Assembly (NCBI GenBank): GCA_900155495.1
Contig: FTLJ01000493.1
Span: 25,262 to 89,261 of the forward strand
DNA length: 64,000 nucleotides
Origin: Porogramme epimiltina
Taxonomy: Eukaryota > Basidiomycota > Agaricomycetes > Polyporales > Polyporaceae
Reading direction: 5' to 3'
The position numbers and the translations under genes are program-made. Shown piece by piece: positions 12,093-22,900 of this stretch. Within the stretch, counting starts at the first letter, position 1. The number at the start of each line of letters is the position of its first letter. The notes under the pieces were generated by a model, which had not been told where the DNA came from, did not search any database, and saw only the letters and a program-made list of their open reading frames with translations.

Positions 12093-12418
12093 CATTTTTT
12101 TCTCCCGTCGGCCTCCCAGTGCGCCCATGGTAGCGCGCGTTACTCCAAAGTAGATACTGATGTGGCATTGTGTACATCTGGAAACAACGAGACTAATACA
12201 GGGCCATAACGGTAATCAAGACCGTCGGAACACATAAAACCCAAAGAGTGAGACACAGAAACAGCGAAGACCGTTGACATGAAGGCGCTAAAAACGGAGT
12301 TTGCGGAGATATTAGCTGGGGGGCGGAAGGTAAACGTCTACAAGTCGAAGTCCGTGATGTACAAATCGCGAGTAAAGACCGGGCCAGTCCGCGGGGCGAG
12401 GGGTAGTCCGAACGTCGC
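12093..12418. other. Spacer between tRNA-Val and the GT2 copy B stop codon
   Basis: Starts with the Pol III T-run and otherwise holds about 320 bases, presumably including the 3' UTR of GT2 copy B. No open frame or structure was recognised. Confidence 0.5.
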
Positions 12419-15400
12419 TTAGTAACTGAAAATCATGAGCCAGGGGTTGAGTAGAATAGGATAGAGGATGTGGCATCCGACGACGATGCTGAAAAGCAGC
12501 GTGTTAGTAACAGCCAACTAGAACAAAAACGGCGGAAGATCCAAGATCCAACTCACGCAAGGGGGACGATGACCGCCCAGTCCCACCCGAATATCCTCCA
12601 TCCGATAGGGACGAGCTCCGTCGTGAGGACGATCATGACGATAGACATGATGAACGAGATGATGAGGGAAACACGGAAGCGAGTGACGATCTTGGGCACC
12701 TCCTGCCAGAAGTTAGAGCGTTCGACCTCCTTCTTCGTCGCGCCCCACGTGATGTTGTACGAGAACATGTGGGCGAGGAGTGCCTGCGAGAGGTGAATGC
12801 TAAGACCACCAAAGAAGAAGAAGCTGAGATGCGCGGGTGTAGTGTTAGCCGAGCCGTGACAGTTGAGGCGAGGAGGCGAACGGAGACGGGGAGGACGGAC
12901 GTACAAGAACGGGATCCATGTGAGGTTCTCGATGACGGCATCCAAGAGCGGACGCGAGCCGAGGCGATACTCGAGCATCGTGAATCCGAGATTCCCGGCA
13001 CCAGGGAACACGACCGTGCACGCGAGCCAGATCTCGAAGCTGTGCTCGTAGTAGCCGTCGATCTGTCGCGTGTGGTCAGTCTGTTTTCTATCCCTGTGAT
13101 GTGCCTGTGTGAAGACCTACCGGGAGGTTCCATCCCAACAGGAAATAGTTCATCGTCGAAAGCACGAACGCACCAGACAGGGCATCTGTGGGAAAGAGGC
13201 GCTGAGTGTCCGTTTATAGAAGTTACGTAAATACGTTAGACGCACAGTACGAGAACATATCTGCGAGTTCGCGTCAGTGCCTGGGATGCGCGAGGGGGAA
13301 CAGAACCACTGACAAGAAAGCATTCCAATCTTGTAGTGGACGGGCGCATTAGACCACATGAAGGTGCGAAGCTGCCGCGTGATCGGGCCCTTGCGCCACC
13401 ACTGAATCATCGGGTTGAAGATGAGCTCGTTACAGCCTGCACGATGGTCAGCGCGAGGACCTCAGTTTGACACGAAACGCGACGACGCACCGTACGAATA
13501 CTTCTGCCATCTGTTGAGCTCGTCGTCGCATGTCAACGAGACACCCTCCTTGAACCCGCGGTTCGAGTATGTGGCCCAGCGGATGACATAGCCACGCAGC
13601 ATCAGCCGGAGCGCCATGTCGAAGTCTTCGGAGACATTCGACTCCGACCAGATCTTCTTCTTACCGTCCGCCTCGTCGATGAACGCCGCGTCTTGCAGCG
13701 CAGACCACCTGAGGAACGCATTGTGCCCGACAAACGGCGCCACCTCACCATTAGCGCAGCACATCGAAATGCACCGGTTAATGCGGCGCGTGAAGTGCGT
13801 GATGCCGTTCTCGAAGTAGTGGTTCGCGACCTGCATCACGTCACTCTCGTGCTGGATGATCGCGACGTCCGGGCATTCGGTGAGCTCGCGCGCGGCATCG
13901 CGCAGGCAGTCCTCGGGGACGATGGTGTCCGAGTCGACGATGAGGATGATCTCGCCCACGCGGAGCGACTTCGCGTTGCACGCCCACGGCCGCCAGCGCT
14001 GGCCGCTCTCCTCGAACGTCTCCTCGATCGCAAGCTCCAGCGCGCGCTCCTCGAGCGTCTCCTCGAGCTCGTCCTCCGCGTTTGGGCTGCTCGCGGCCGC
14101 CGCCTCGAGCGCGGCGATGTGCCGCTCCATCTTGAGCGAGAGCGCGAGCCCGTAGTTCATATTCGACGCTTTCTTGAACCGCCCTGCACGCTTGTAGCCA
14201 TCGGGGGCGGACGAGTGCGGCGGGCGTGCGACCCAGCCGATGTTGTGGTCGGCGTAGAACGTGACGCGCGCTTTACGCTCCTCCTCCGAGATGAGCTGCA
14301 GCCCGTCGTCATGCACGAGAATCGAGGACGTGCCGCCCTGACGCGCGTATGTCTGCATGGCCTTCTTGAGGGAGTACACCGACGGCGCGCTGTGGACGCA
14401 GGCGAACAAACGTTAGCTGCGGGTCTGGACGATGGAGTCGCGAGGCGCGCGCGCGGCGCGCCCTGCGCAGTAGGCGCAAATCGAGCCCAACCCAAACGAG
14501 AACGGAGCCAAAAGGCTGTATCGCGCAACCGCCGGCACCAGCTCCTCGCGGGAGCCGTGCGCCACGACGGCGGTGACGGACGATCGACCCGAAGCCCGAG
14601 GGGCGGAGTTGCCTCCCTCCCCCGGATCATTGCCCGTTGCCATATATGGAAGGGAGAAGGCGGAACCGACATCACGCCGAGAACACTCACATCGTCTCCG
14701 ACAAGCTCTCCTTGTAAACGGGCATTTCGATAGTCATGTGGGGCAGGTTCACGTCGACGATTTTGTTCGGCGCCGGGGGTACAGCGGAGTAGTACTTCGA
14801 GTTCTCGTGGAATTGCGCAACGGGGCCCAGGCTGCACGGACGGATCAAAGTGAAGAGATCTGTCAGCCCGATGGTCGAGTGATCCCGACCTCCCAGGACT
14901 CACACGTAGGTGATATTAGTGACGATCATGAGCGAGAAGAACTGCAAAACACATAGGGTTCAGCACCAGCACGGCGCCGGCGGATGACTCGGGGGCGAAA
15001 AAACGCACCAGCGACACGCAGAACAAGAACGGCGCGGTGACGAGAAGCGCGAACCGGGGCCAATAACCGTCCAAAAGCGCCTCTTCGAGCAGCACGCTCG
15101 CGCCGCTTCCGATAAAGACTAGACCCCGCGCGTGAGTACGAGCGCACATACGGAGGTAGAGAGGCTGGCGGAAGAACACGCACAAAGAGATAGCCCGGCG
15201 CCGAGGCCACAGTAGACGGGCGCGAAGAGGCGCGTGGGGCGCGCAGACGGGCCCTCCGCCGTCTTCTCCAGGTCGCTCGCATCGGCTTTCCAGTACCCGA
15301 AAAGGGCGCACGAGCGCTTCTTGGGCGCGGCGCGTTCCTTGGGCGCGGGGACGACGGCCTCCTTCTCGGTGACGACCGCGCGGGCCTTCTCGTTCAGGTT

Positions 15401-16090
15401 CACATCAGACCCGAACGTCGAGGGCGCGGCGGAGCTCGCGACGGAAGTGAATGCGGAGCGGCGGGTCCAGACGAGCTTGATCAGCTTGTCTTCGAAGTCG
15501 CGGCACGTGGGGATGATGCTGTCTAGGTCGTACGTCCACACGACCATCACCCGCTCGTCGCGCTGAAAGGCGTGGCATGAGCGTTGGACAGGGGTTGGCA
15601 GATCGCAGGAGGGCTCACGATGAACGCAGCGCACTGCTCCTTGTCCGCCCGAGGCAGGAAGGCCATCGTCTCCACGATTTGGATGCGGGTATCGTTATCG
15701 ACATAGATGCAGTCCGCATCCTCCTTCCTGCATTTCGCGGGAGACGATGAGAAGTGTGAAGAGCGAAGACAGGGCCAGAACGCACACAGTCGACAGAGCA
15801 GCGTGGATCGCAGCGCTCCGCGCCTTGACCGCGACAACGGGGTTGAGGACTCGGATAGCAGCCTCGAATGGCTCCAGGTACTCGTTCTCGTAAGGGAATA
15901 CGCGGAAATTATTGTTGTCGACTCTCAGGCAAACGCCTGCGTGGACGTTCTCCTCAGAAGGCTTGAACCACGCGTCGCCCTGGGTCTGGAAGGGGCACCA
16001 TGAGTAAGGGGAACAGAATCGTCGACCACAATGGCAACTCACTTGCTTGAAGATGTGGTGAAGGAGTGCATCGTACGCATCATAATCCAT
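12419..16090 (-). CDS. Membrane glycosyltransferase family 2 (cellulose/chitin synthase-like), copy B
   Basis: Tandem paralogue of the GT2 gene at 5256-8904, in the same orientation. Fourteen exons, from 16043-16090 (start) to 12419-12488 (stop), give 871 residues with consistent phases. Motifs and order match copy A: MDYDAYDALLHHIF start, two membrane segments, LIVDSDT, SEDFDMAL, NRWQKYSYG, then a helical membrane block ending NPWLMIFSY. Most coding exons have the same length as in copy A (198, 105, 110, 38, 141, 123, 15, 65, 158, 267 nt), so the duplication kept gene structure. Differences are a shorter linker exon (15184-15562), a longer catalytic exon (13491-14389), a longer intron at 14390-14690, and fusion of the last two exons because the final intron of copy A is absent. 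A TATAAA box lies upstream at 16210-16217. Product and substrate are not known. Confidence 0.9.
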
Positions 16091-16209
16091 GACGACGGCG
16101 GAGGACGGGGAGTCGGAGTCGCGGATTAGGTGGAGGAGTACACTTCGGCGCGACCTGCTCGAGCTGGAGCGGCGGGTGCGAAGAACAGCAAGTGTGCCTC
16201 CGGGGAGAG

Positions 16210-16217
16210 TTTATAAC
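16210..16217 (-). promoter_or_regulatory. TATA box of GT2 copy B
   Basis: The minus strand reads GTTATAAA about 120 nt upstream of the GT2 copy B start codon, just downstream of the CTTCAGTGGG decamer shared with copy A. The position fits a core promoter with a 5' UTR of roughly 90 nt. Inferred from sequence only. Confidence 0.5.
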
Positions 16218-16223
16218 ATACCA

Positions 16224-16233
16224 CCCACTGAAG
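16224..16233 (-). promoter_or_regulatory. Decamer shared with the GT2 copy A promoter
   Basis: CTTCAGTGGG on the minus strand, 134 nt upstream of the start codon. It is identical to the decamer at 9050-9059 in front of copy A. Candidate shared cis element or remnant of duplication. Confidence 0.3.
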
Positions 16234-19200
16234 TTTGGGGGGCGCGAGAGGCCCCGCGAGCAGAACAAACCTCCCCGGCGGCCGGGCTAGTGCAGCCTCG
16301 TGGTGCCACCTGTTGCCATTTTGACACCCGTGCGCGGGCTGCCAGGATGAGTTCTGGCCGGTGTATACAGAAGACGACTGTCAGCCCTGGAACATCCATC
16401 TACAGGGGCGCATCTAGGGCGGGACGCGCCCCGGGCGCCCGCGCAACTGCACGCAGGGCCAATTTAGTAGCATCGTGTCTGCAGGCGGGCCGCCACAGCA
16501 GCCCGCTCAACGCCTTCTGCCGGTGCACTTGTACGCATGGCGAGCGTTCTGCGAACGCCCGGCCGGGTGCCTTGAGGGCGGCGCGGCTCGGGCGCACAGT
16601 GGGATCTAAGCGATCGGTGCGGACGTCGGTGCCTGCAGCGAAGGAGTTAGAGCTGCTGTAATCGGCCTCGGTCGCGTCACGCCAAAACAGGAGCTTGAGA
16701 AGTTGTTGCATTGGTTCCTCGGCGAACATGCGGCCAACGTCGACGAGGCAGACGGGCTTTCTGACATATACGGGCAATAGGAGGATGCAGAACCTAGCCA
16801 AGGGCCTGGATACCGCGTATCCCATAAAGTTCCCGCCGGTTCCCACGACCTGGGGGGGAATAATGGTCTCGAGCCGGAAGGTGAGCGTCTATGGCAGGAA
16901 ATGTCACTGGTCAGCGGCACGCGGGGAGCGGATGCAGTGTGTTCTTACTGACGCTTCTGACGCGGGGGCTTCGGAGGGCATTTTCTTCACTCCGCATCCA
17001 TCATTCGGGGAGACCACGGACGAGCGCGCAGACACCAACGCTCGGGGCATTTGCGTATGTTGAACACGCGACGAATGATAAACGCGCAACTTCAGACGCG
17101 GAAGATACACTCGATCGAGGGGCGTCTGATAGTGCTCGAACGACATATCTCCCCCGTCTGGCGCGCTGTCGTCGAACTTGTCAACATCGCACATCGCGCC
17201 CAAGCACGCGATGCAGAAGGACATCGAAGTTTCAAGGAATGGTCGCTCAGAATAGCAAGGCTAGAGGACGCAAGTGTCACTATGATGGGTGGCTGCAGCA
17301 CGTAATGAGTGAACTCACAGGTTCGGCGGGGCCGCATCGGAGGTTACGTCCCTGTTCAGGGCAACACTAGCGTCAGGAGAAACGCGAGATAGGATGAGCT
17401 CTATCTCCGTGACGGGTGGTTCTGCGGACGTGAGCACGTACCGCCGACAACATAACTCTAACTCAACACAACTTCGGACGGCTACACGGGGCGACACGAG
17501 GAAATTCCCCGCCACAAATTGCTGTCACCGACCGGCGCGACTATATGCGAGAGTCGCTCCCAGATGGAGGCGCTGCTCACTGCAGATCGCGTTCGGTGGG
17601 CCTTCGGCGTAAGGACCGTTGCCTCGCAGTTCAAGCACGGACCGGACTCAAGGCGTCATAGAGTATGTAATTGAGGGGCGGGGAGGAATATCTTGCAGTG
17701 CAAAGACTGTACACAGCGTGCATGGCCCAAAACATCGGTCCTAGGAAACAAACGAGAAATTGTCCTCCCCACTCTTGAGCGTTGAAAAACCACTATTAGC
17801 AGTATCTTGAGCTATATACAAGCCACTACAAATGGTGCTTACTTAACGAAACATTTTACGCACACCTTGGGTGGCACTGGCCCGGGTGTGCACGCTGTGC
17901 TAAAACATTTTCTCAGTGTAAGCGACATTGAATATTAGAGTAGACCCGAATGCACGTACATCTATCATGTATGTTATGATTCCCGGCTAGCAGGCCACGC
18001 CGATCCGACATCGCGCATGCCGAAGGGCAATGTGCATCGGGGAAGGCAGATTCCGTAGTCGCAACTTCCAAAGATTGACTACAAAATGTACCTCGACGTT
18101 AGGAATAAGGGGTGAAGTCATTAGTTGAGCCAGAACAATTGCAAAGGAGAGCGGTATGTTTGACATTGAGCTGGTAATTTTCGGGCGCCTCTGTTATCGG
18201 CGCGTGTCGGCGTGCGTCGGAGTAATAGCGGTATTTAAAAATACGAACCCCGCCGTTGCGAGCTCCGCGAGTGCGGCGCCGTGCTCGTTGTTTCCGACCT
18301 CGAGCACGTCGTTCGCCGCCTTGTGCCCGCCGATAGCAATTCATCCGTCGCTCTAGTCTGGTTCCCCATCGCAGTCGCATCACCCGGTTCGACCGATGGC
18401 TTCGTGCCTCTGAATCCCCTACACCACCCGCGACATTCAGTCATAATGGCAATCTCGACCGAGGACGGTCTTGTCAGGGACGAGCGGCGAGGCTGGGTGG
18501 TCTGGTGCCGGTGAGTGCCGGGCACGCACGACGGCCACGACCTGTGCGGCTCACCTCTCTTCGGTTCGGTGAAGTTGTCCCCCTCGCGTCCCAGCATGCT
18601 GCATCCACATTGCGTAATGTGAGGCAGCGCCAGGCCCGTGAAGGATATCTTCTCATGCCAGCGAGGACGCGATACGAGACGTCTTGCGGTTCGCGGTCCC
18701 TGGGCCTGGACTCGGACCCGGTCCAGCCGGATGGGAATCGATACGACCGCCGTGCCGCGGGAGGCGGGCGACAGGAGCGAGGACTTCGGGAATGCTGCAG
18801 AGATCGATGTTGGGCTGTCAACTTAGCACCCGTGCAGGAACCACGTCTGGCCGCCGTGCAAGCGACGTTCGATCCCGTCCACATTTTTGTCCTCTGTTCT
18901 CTCGCCACCTGTTGTTCGTCCAGGCGCCATATGGTGCGTACAAGTTTAGCCCTATGCCCGGACGTACGCCAACGACTGGTGCCTGTCCAGCTCGCTGTCT
19001 TACTCGCCGCTAGACGCGCCAAAATACGACACCGGACGACGGCGCTCCTCTCGGTCGCAGTGTCGACTTGCTTACGCTGTCGTCTTCCCGGAGCCCGAGC
19101 ACTCCGAACTGCAAGTGCATCCACGTACAAGCTCTTCTCGTCCAAGAAAACACAGCCCCTCCCCCTGAATTTATTAAAACCCCTCCTTGTACACGCGTCC

Positions 19201-20894
19201 CGTGGGAGGTGAGGTAAACCCTTGGCCTCGTCCTTGTGCCCTCCTGACAGATGGAGTGGCCCAGGATTTGCGTGCTGTTCAGTATGGCGGATGACAAAGA
19301 ACGCTGGAACTTCGGACTCCATGCATCGAAGGGCCTCGTGTTGGGATCAAAATGATCGGCTTCTAGGCGCGCCAGCACTCACACCCCTCGGAGATCGAAT
19401 CCAAGTATGTCCATCTCGCTGTTTACATCCAATCCTCACATCACTTATTCTTCTCAGATGCGTGGCTCGTGCTGAACGAGCATGCTGCTGCTCCCAAGAT
19501 CGTTCGCTGCGCAATACCGCTGGCCCTGAACACTCCATCCTGGATAAAGTTCAAGAAACAGACGTGAAGACTTAGGCACAGACGCGATTCTAACAGTCGC
19601 TTCCGGTCGTTCCTTGCATCTTCAGCAACCGTTCAGGAGACTTGGAGCATCCACCATCGGTCGTTCTCGTTAACGATAAGACGTTGTTCGCCAGCGCATG
19701 ACCGTGGCCTTGTTCCTGCGGTGGGCAGACGCCCTATGCACAAGGCACCAGGCGTTCGGTAAATGCTTCCCTCCTGCGCTCAGTCCTGTCACAGTGAATC
19801 AACGACAACTTCGATCATTTATCCAAGGGCCTTTGGGGCAGTGTAATATCTCGCACGGCCAAACATCTGCATAGACTGGAGTCGTGTAAGTCCAGTACGT
19901 CACCTCCATTGACTCCAACGCTAACTATGTGCTAAGGTTAACGGAGACATATGACGACATGGGCCAAGGCCGCTTCTTCAAGCATCTCCAGGGCGAACTC
20001 GTTCGCCGCTTTCTGGGAATCGTACGGCGCGACATGAGCGGTTCGTGTTTGTTCTCCGCTAACCTCCGCTTTGACATCTGACAGCATCCGTGCCAGGCCC
20101 AGACGTCCGCAATCAGCTCCGCTTTTCCACCACCGGGAAATGTGGGGCATTTCCCCTCCGATTGGTTCTACCGCGAGGACAAGCGGAGACTGAGTCAACA
20201 ACGTCCGATTCGTCTCACGCTTTGGGCATGCAGCCGGCGGGATAGCGGGATTATAGACGCTCAAGGCGAACTCCCGAATTCCTCTTCTGCCCGGGACGCC
20301 GATGACCCTCAATCCACTCTTGAACTGCATACGAGGGCCTGGTATCTACGGGCTCGGGGTAGAGCGGTCTTTACATTGGTCGGATCACGCTCTCACGTTT
20401 ATGCAAGTGCCCCTGGCATTCAGATCCGTGAATCCAGGCCAAAGAATCTACCACGGCAACGGCATTATGTCCGGTCCCGGCGAAATGCCTGGCAGGCCTC
20501 GCGTAGCCGACGAATTGAATGTATCCCGGTGCTCCCCCGCGTCCGTTACGGTCATGCGTCACTTCAACTCGACACGCTCAGGTGTGCGAAGATTTCGTAC
20601 GCCGACAGCTTCAAGGCTTCTCGCAAGGGCTCAGGACCATGCCGGTAGATGTATCGGGCGAACAATCCACTCTGGCCGACACCGGCGGGTCTTTCTTGTC
20701 ATTTCCCTCCCTCCCAAGTGTGCCGCCCGTGGTGTACCTCACCTCTGCGGCAGGTCCTCTTAAAGCCCTACGTGAGGAAACTTAGGGGCCGAGGCATCCA
20801 TCCGCCTTCACCATCATCCCTTCCTCCGCCCCCAGGCCGACGGCGACCAAGTTATTCGCCCCCCTACTTCCGTGTAGGGCTACCTAATCTCGAC
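16234..20894. other. Long intergenic region without a supportable gene
   Basis: About 4.7 kb between the divergent GT2 copy B and the first GH16 gene. Open frames of 80-280 codons overlap on several strands (17051-17305 +, 16400-16846 -, 18474-19322 -, 19938-20330 -, 20302-20763 +). None shows a domain, and competing frames are open over the same bases. The 17.05-17.6 kb plus strand has somewhat protein-like helical composition, but no splice junction keeps its frame with a normal intron length. AT-richer sequence occupies 17.65-18.2 kb. The last few hundred bases must hold the GH16 promoter. Decayed mobile DNA is possible but no hallmark was seen. Confidence 0.4.
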
Positions 20895-22900
20895 ATGTCC
20901 GGCCTCACTCCTCCCTCCGCCCCCAGTTCCGCCTCGTCCTCCGCCGAGCAGCTGCACGCGCCCGAGCAGCCGCCTGCGACGAGCCGGACCACGTCCACCC
21001 CAGCAACCACAATGGGTTCAAAGCGTCAGCGCCCCCTGCACCCGCCACAGGGGCTTTACAGCCAGGACGACACGAACATGCGCCATCGCGACCCGTTCCG
21101 CACTCCCGATCCCTCTGTGCCGCCGACGCCCCATTCGGGCGTGAGCAACCCGTTCTCCCCGCCCGCGAGCGTGCGCAACTTCAGCTCCGAGCAGAACCTA
21201 CACAGCGCGCACCACTCCTCCGGCTCCGCCTCCTACTTCCCGTTCCCGCCGCCCGCGGACTCCCCGCCCTCGTCGCGCCCGCACACGGGCGCGAGCCGCG
21301 TCTCCGCCCACTCCTCCCTCCGCAACTCCTCCACGGATCTGCACGTCACGATCCGCGAGGGCCCGCGCGGCATCGCGCGCAGCCGCCGCAGCTCGGTCAA
21401 CGGTCACGTGCGCAACTCGGGCATGTCCCCGCCCGCGATGCCGCGGCGCGCGACGGTGCTCTTTGGCGACGGCGCGGACGGGAGCGCGGGCACGCTCCTC
21501 GCGCCGCCGCGCGCGGCGAAGCGCCAGCGGTCGAGCATGCTCCTGGGCGAGGTCCCGAAGCCGTGGGTGACCGATAAGGACTTCTACGGCAGGCTCTCGT
21601 ACTGGCTGACCGTTTCGGTTGCGGTCCTCGGGATCATTGGAAGCGGCATCCGCGTGTACTTTTCGTGGGCGCAGAGCCCGCGCGTGGGCAACCTGTGTCT
21701 CGTTATGGAGGACAACTTCGACACGTTCGACACGGCGTATACGTGGTTCCAGGAGGTCGACATGAGCGGATTTGGGTGCGTACGGTCATCGCAGGTGTGC
21801 GACTGATGGTCAAACTAAACCTTCTTGCGCGCAGGAACGGGGAGTTCGAGATGACGACCAACTCTCCTAACAACTCCTTCGTCCAGGACGGCAAACTCTA
21901 TCTGGTTCCGACGCTCACATCTGACGTCATCGGCGAAGGAAACGTGCGCGATGGTTTTACTTACAACATCACTGGCTGCACGGCGACGAACACGACCACC
22001 GGATGCGGCGCCGTCTCGAATCTGACCTCGCACACCGTCATCAACCCTGTTATGAGCGCCCGCATCTCGACCAAGCGCAGCCACGCGATCACATACGGAC
22101 GGGTGGAGGTTGTTGCGAAACTCCCTCGCGGAGACTGGATATGGCCGTCGATCTGGATGCTGCCACTCGCGGAAACCTACGGCCCTTGGCCCGCGTCTGG
22201 GGAGATCGACATCATGCAGTCGCGCGGTAACCCGCCCGAGTACCCGGCTCAGTGAGTCCACATCCTGTCTTGTCGCGCGTTCTACCGCGCTGCGCCCTGA
22301 ACTCTATGCTAATACCTTCGATAGGGGCATCGACTACGTTCGCGGGTCGCTCAACTGGGGTCCTTTCACGTTCCTCAACGGCGTCAGCAAGACGTTCGGG
22401 TGGTGGACGAACCGGCGCAAGACGTTCGCCGATGGCTTCCACACATTCGCAATGGAATGGAGCCCTGAGTTTATCCGGCTCTACGTCGACTCGCGTCTCA
22501 CGTACATGCTCTATCTCAAGCTCAACGAGCCGTTCTTCAAGCGCGGCGACTTCCCGCCGGTCGTGCAGAACGGCTCAGACTTCATACAGACGCCCGACCC
22601 GTGGAAGGACGGCACCCCCAACGTCGCGCCCTTCGACAGGCCGTTCTATCTCATCATGAACGTCGCCGTCGGAGGCACGAACGGCTGGTTCCCGGACGGA
22701 GCTGGCGATAAGCCGTGGCTGGATCACTCGCAGAGTAGGTCGCATCGATCCCATAGATGGAAGGCGATGCTGACGCGTCTTCCATAGCTGCCATGGCCGA
22801 CTTCGCTTATGCCCAGGATGACTGGTACGAGACGTGGCCGAAGAACATCGCTGAGCGGGCGATGGTTGTTGACTCTGTCAAGATGTGGCAGCGCTGTTAA
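20895..22900 (+). CDS. SKN1/KRE6-like GH16 protein, copy 1, with catalytic Glu-to-Gln change
   Basis: Type II membrane protein of the SKN1/KRE6 family (GH16), which in yeast supports beta-1,6-glucan assembly in the secretory pathway or at the cell surface. Four exons: 20895-21775, 21835-22251, 22325-22734, 22788-22900, giving 606 residues. The Ser/Pro-rich cytosolic N-terminus (about 230 residues, with RDPFRTPDPSVPPTP) is followed by one membrane segment near 235-256 and a lumenal GH16 domain from about 270. NxEFEMTTNSPNNSF and WPSIWMLP mark the family. The active-site motif reads GEIDIMQ: E417 and D419 are present, but residue 422, where the GH16 consensus has the acid/base Glu, is Gln (codon CAG at 22217-22219). 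Copy 2 at 27 kb has Glu there. The enzyme may be inactive, or act as a scaffold or altered transferase. The last two exons have the same length (410 and 113 nt) as in copy 2. Confidence 0.9.

Noticed and set aside
16400..17620. Minus-strand pieces that look partly protein-like, and a competing helical plus-strand frame at 17051-17305
   Set aside because: Candidate introns would be too short (19-33 nt) or have weak donors, three frames are open at once, and no family is recognised. Left as unassigned.
18474..19322. 282-codon minus-strand frame
   Set aside because: Basic low-quality translation with a 235-codon plus-strand frame over the same bases; no domain.
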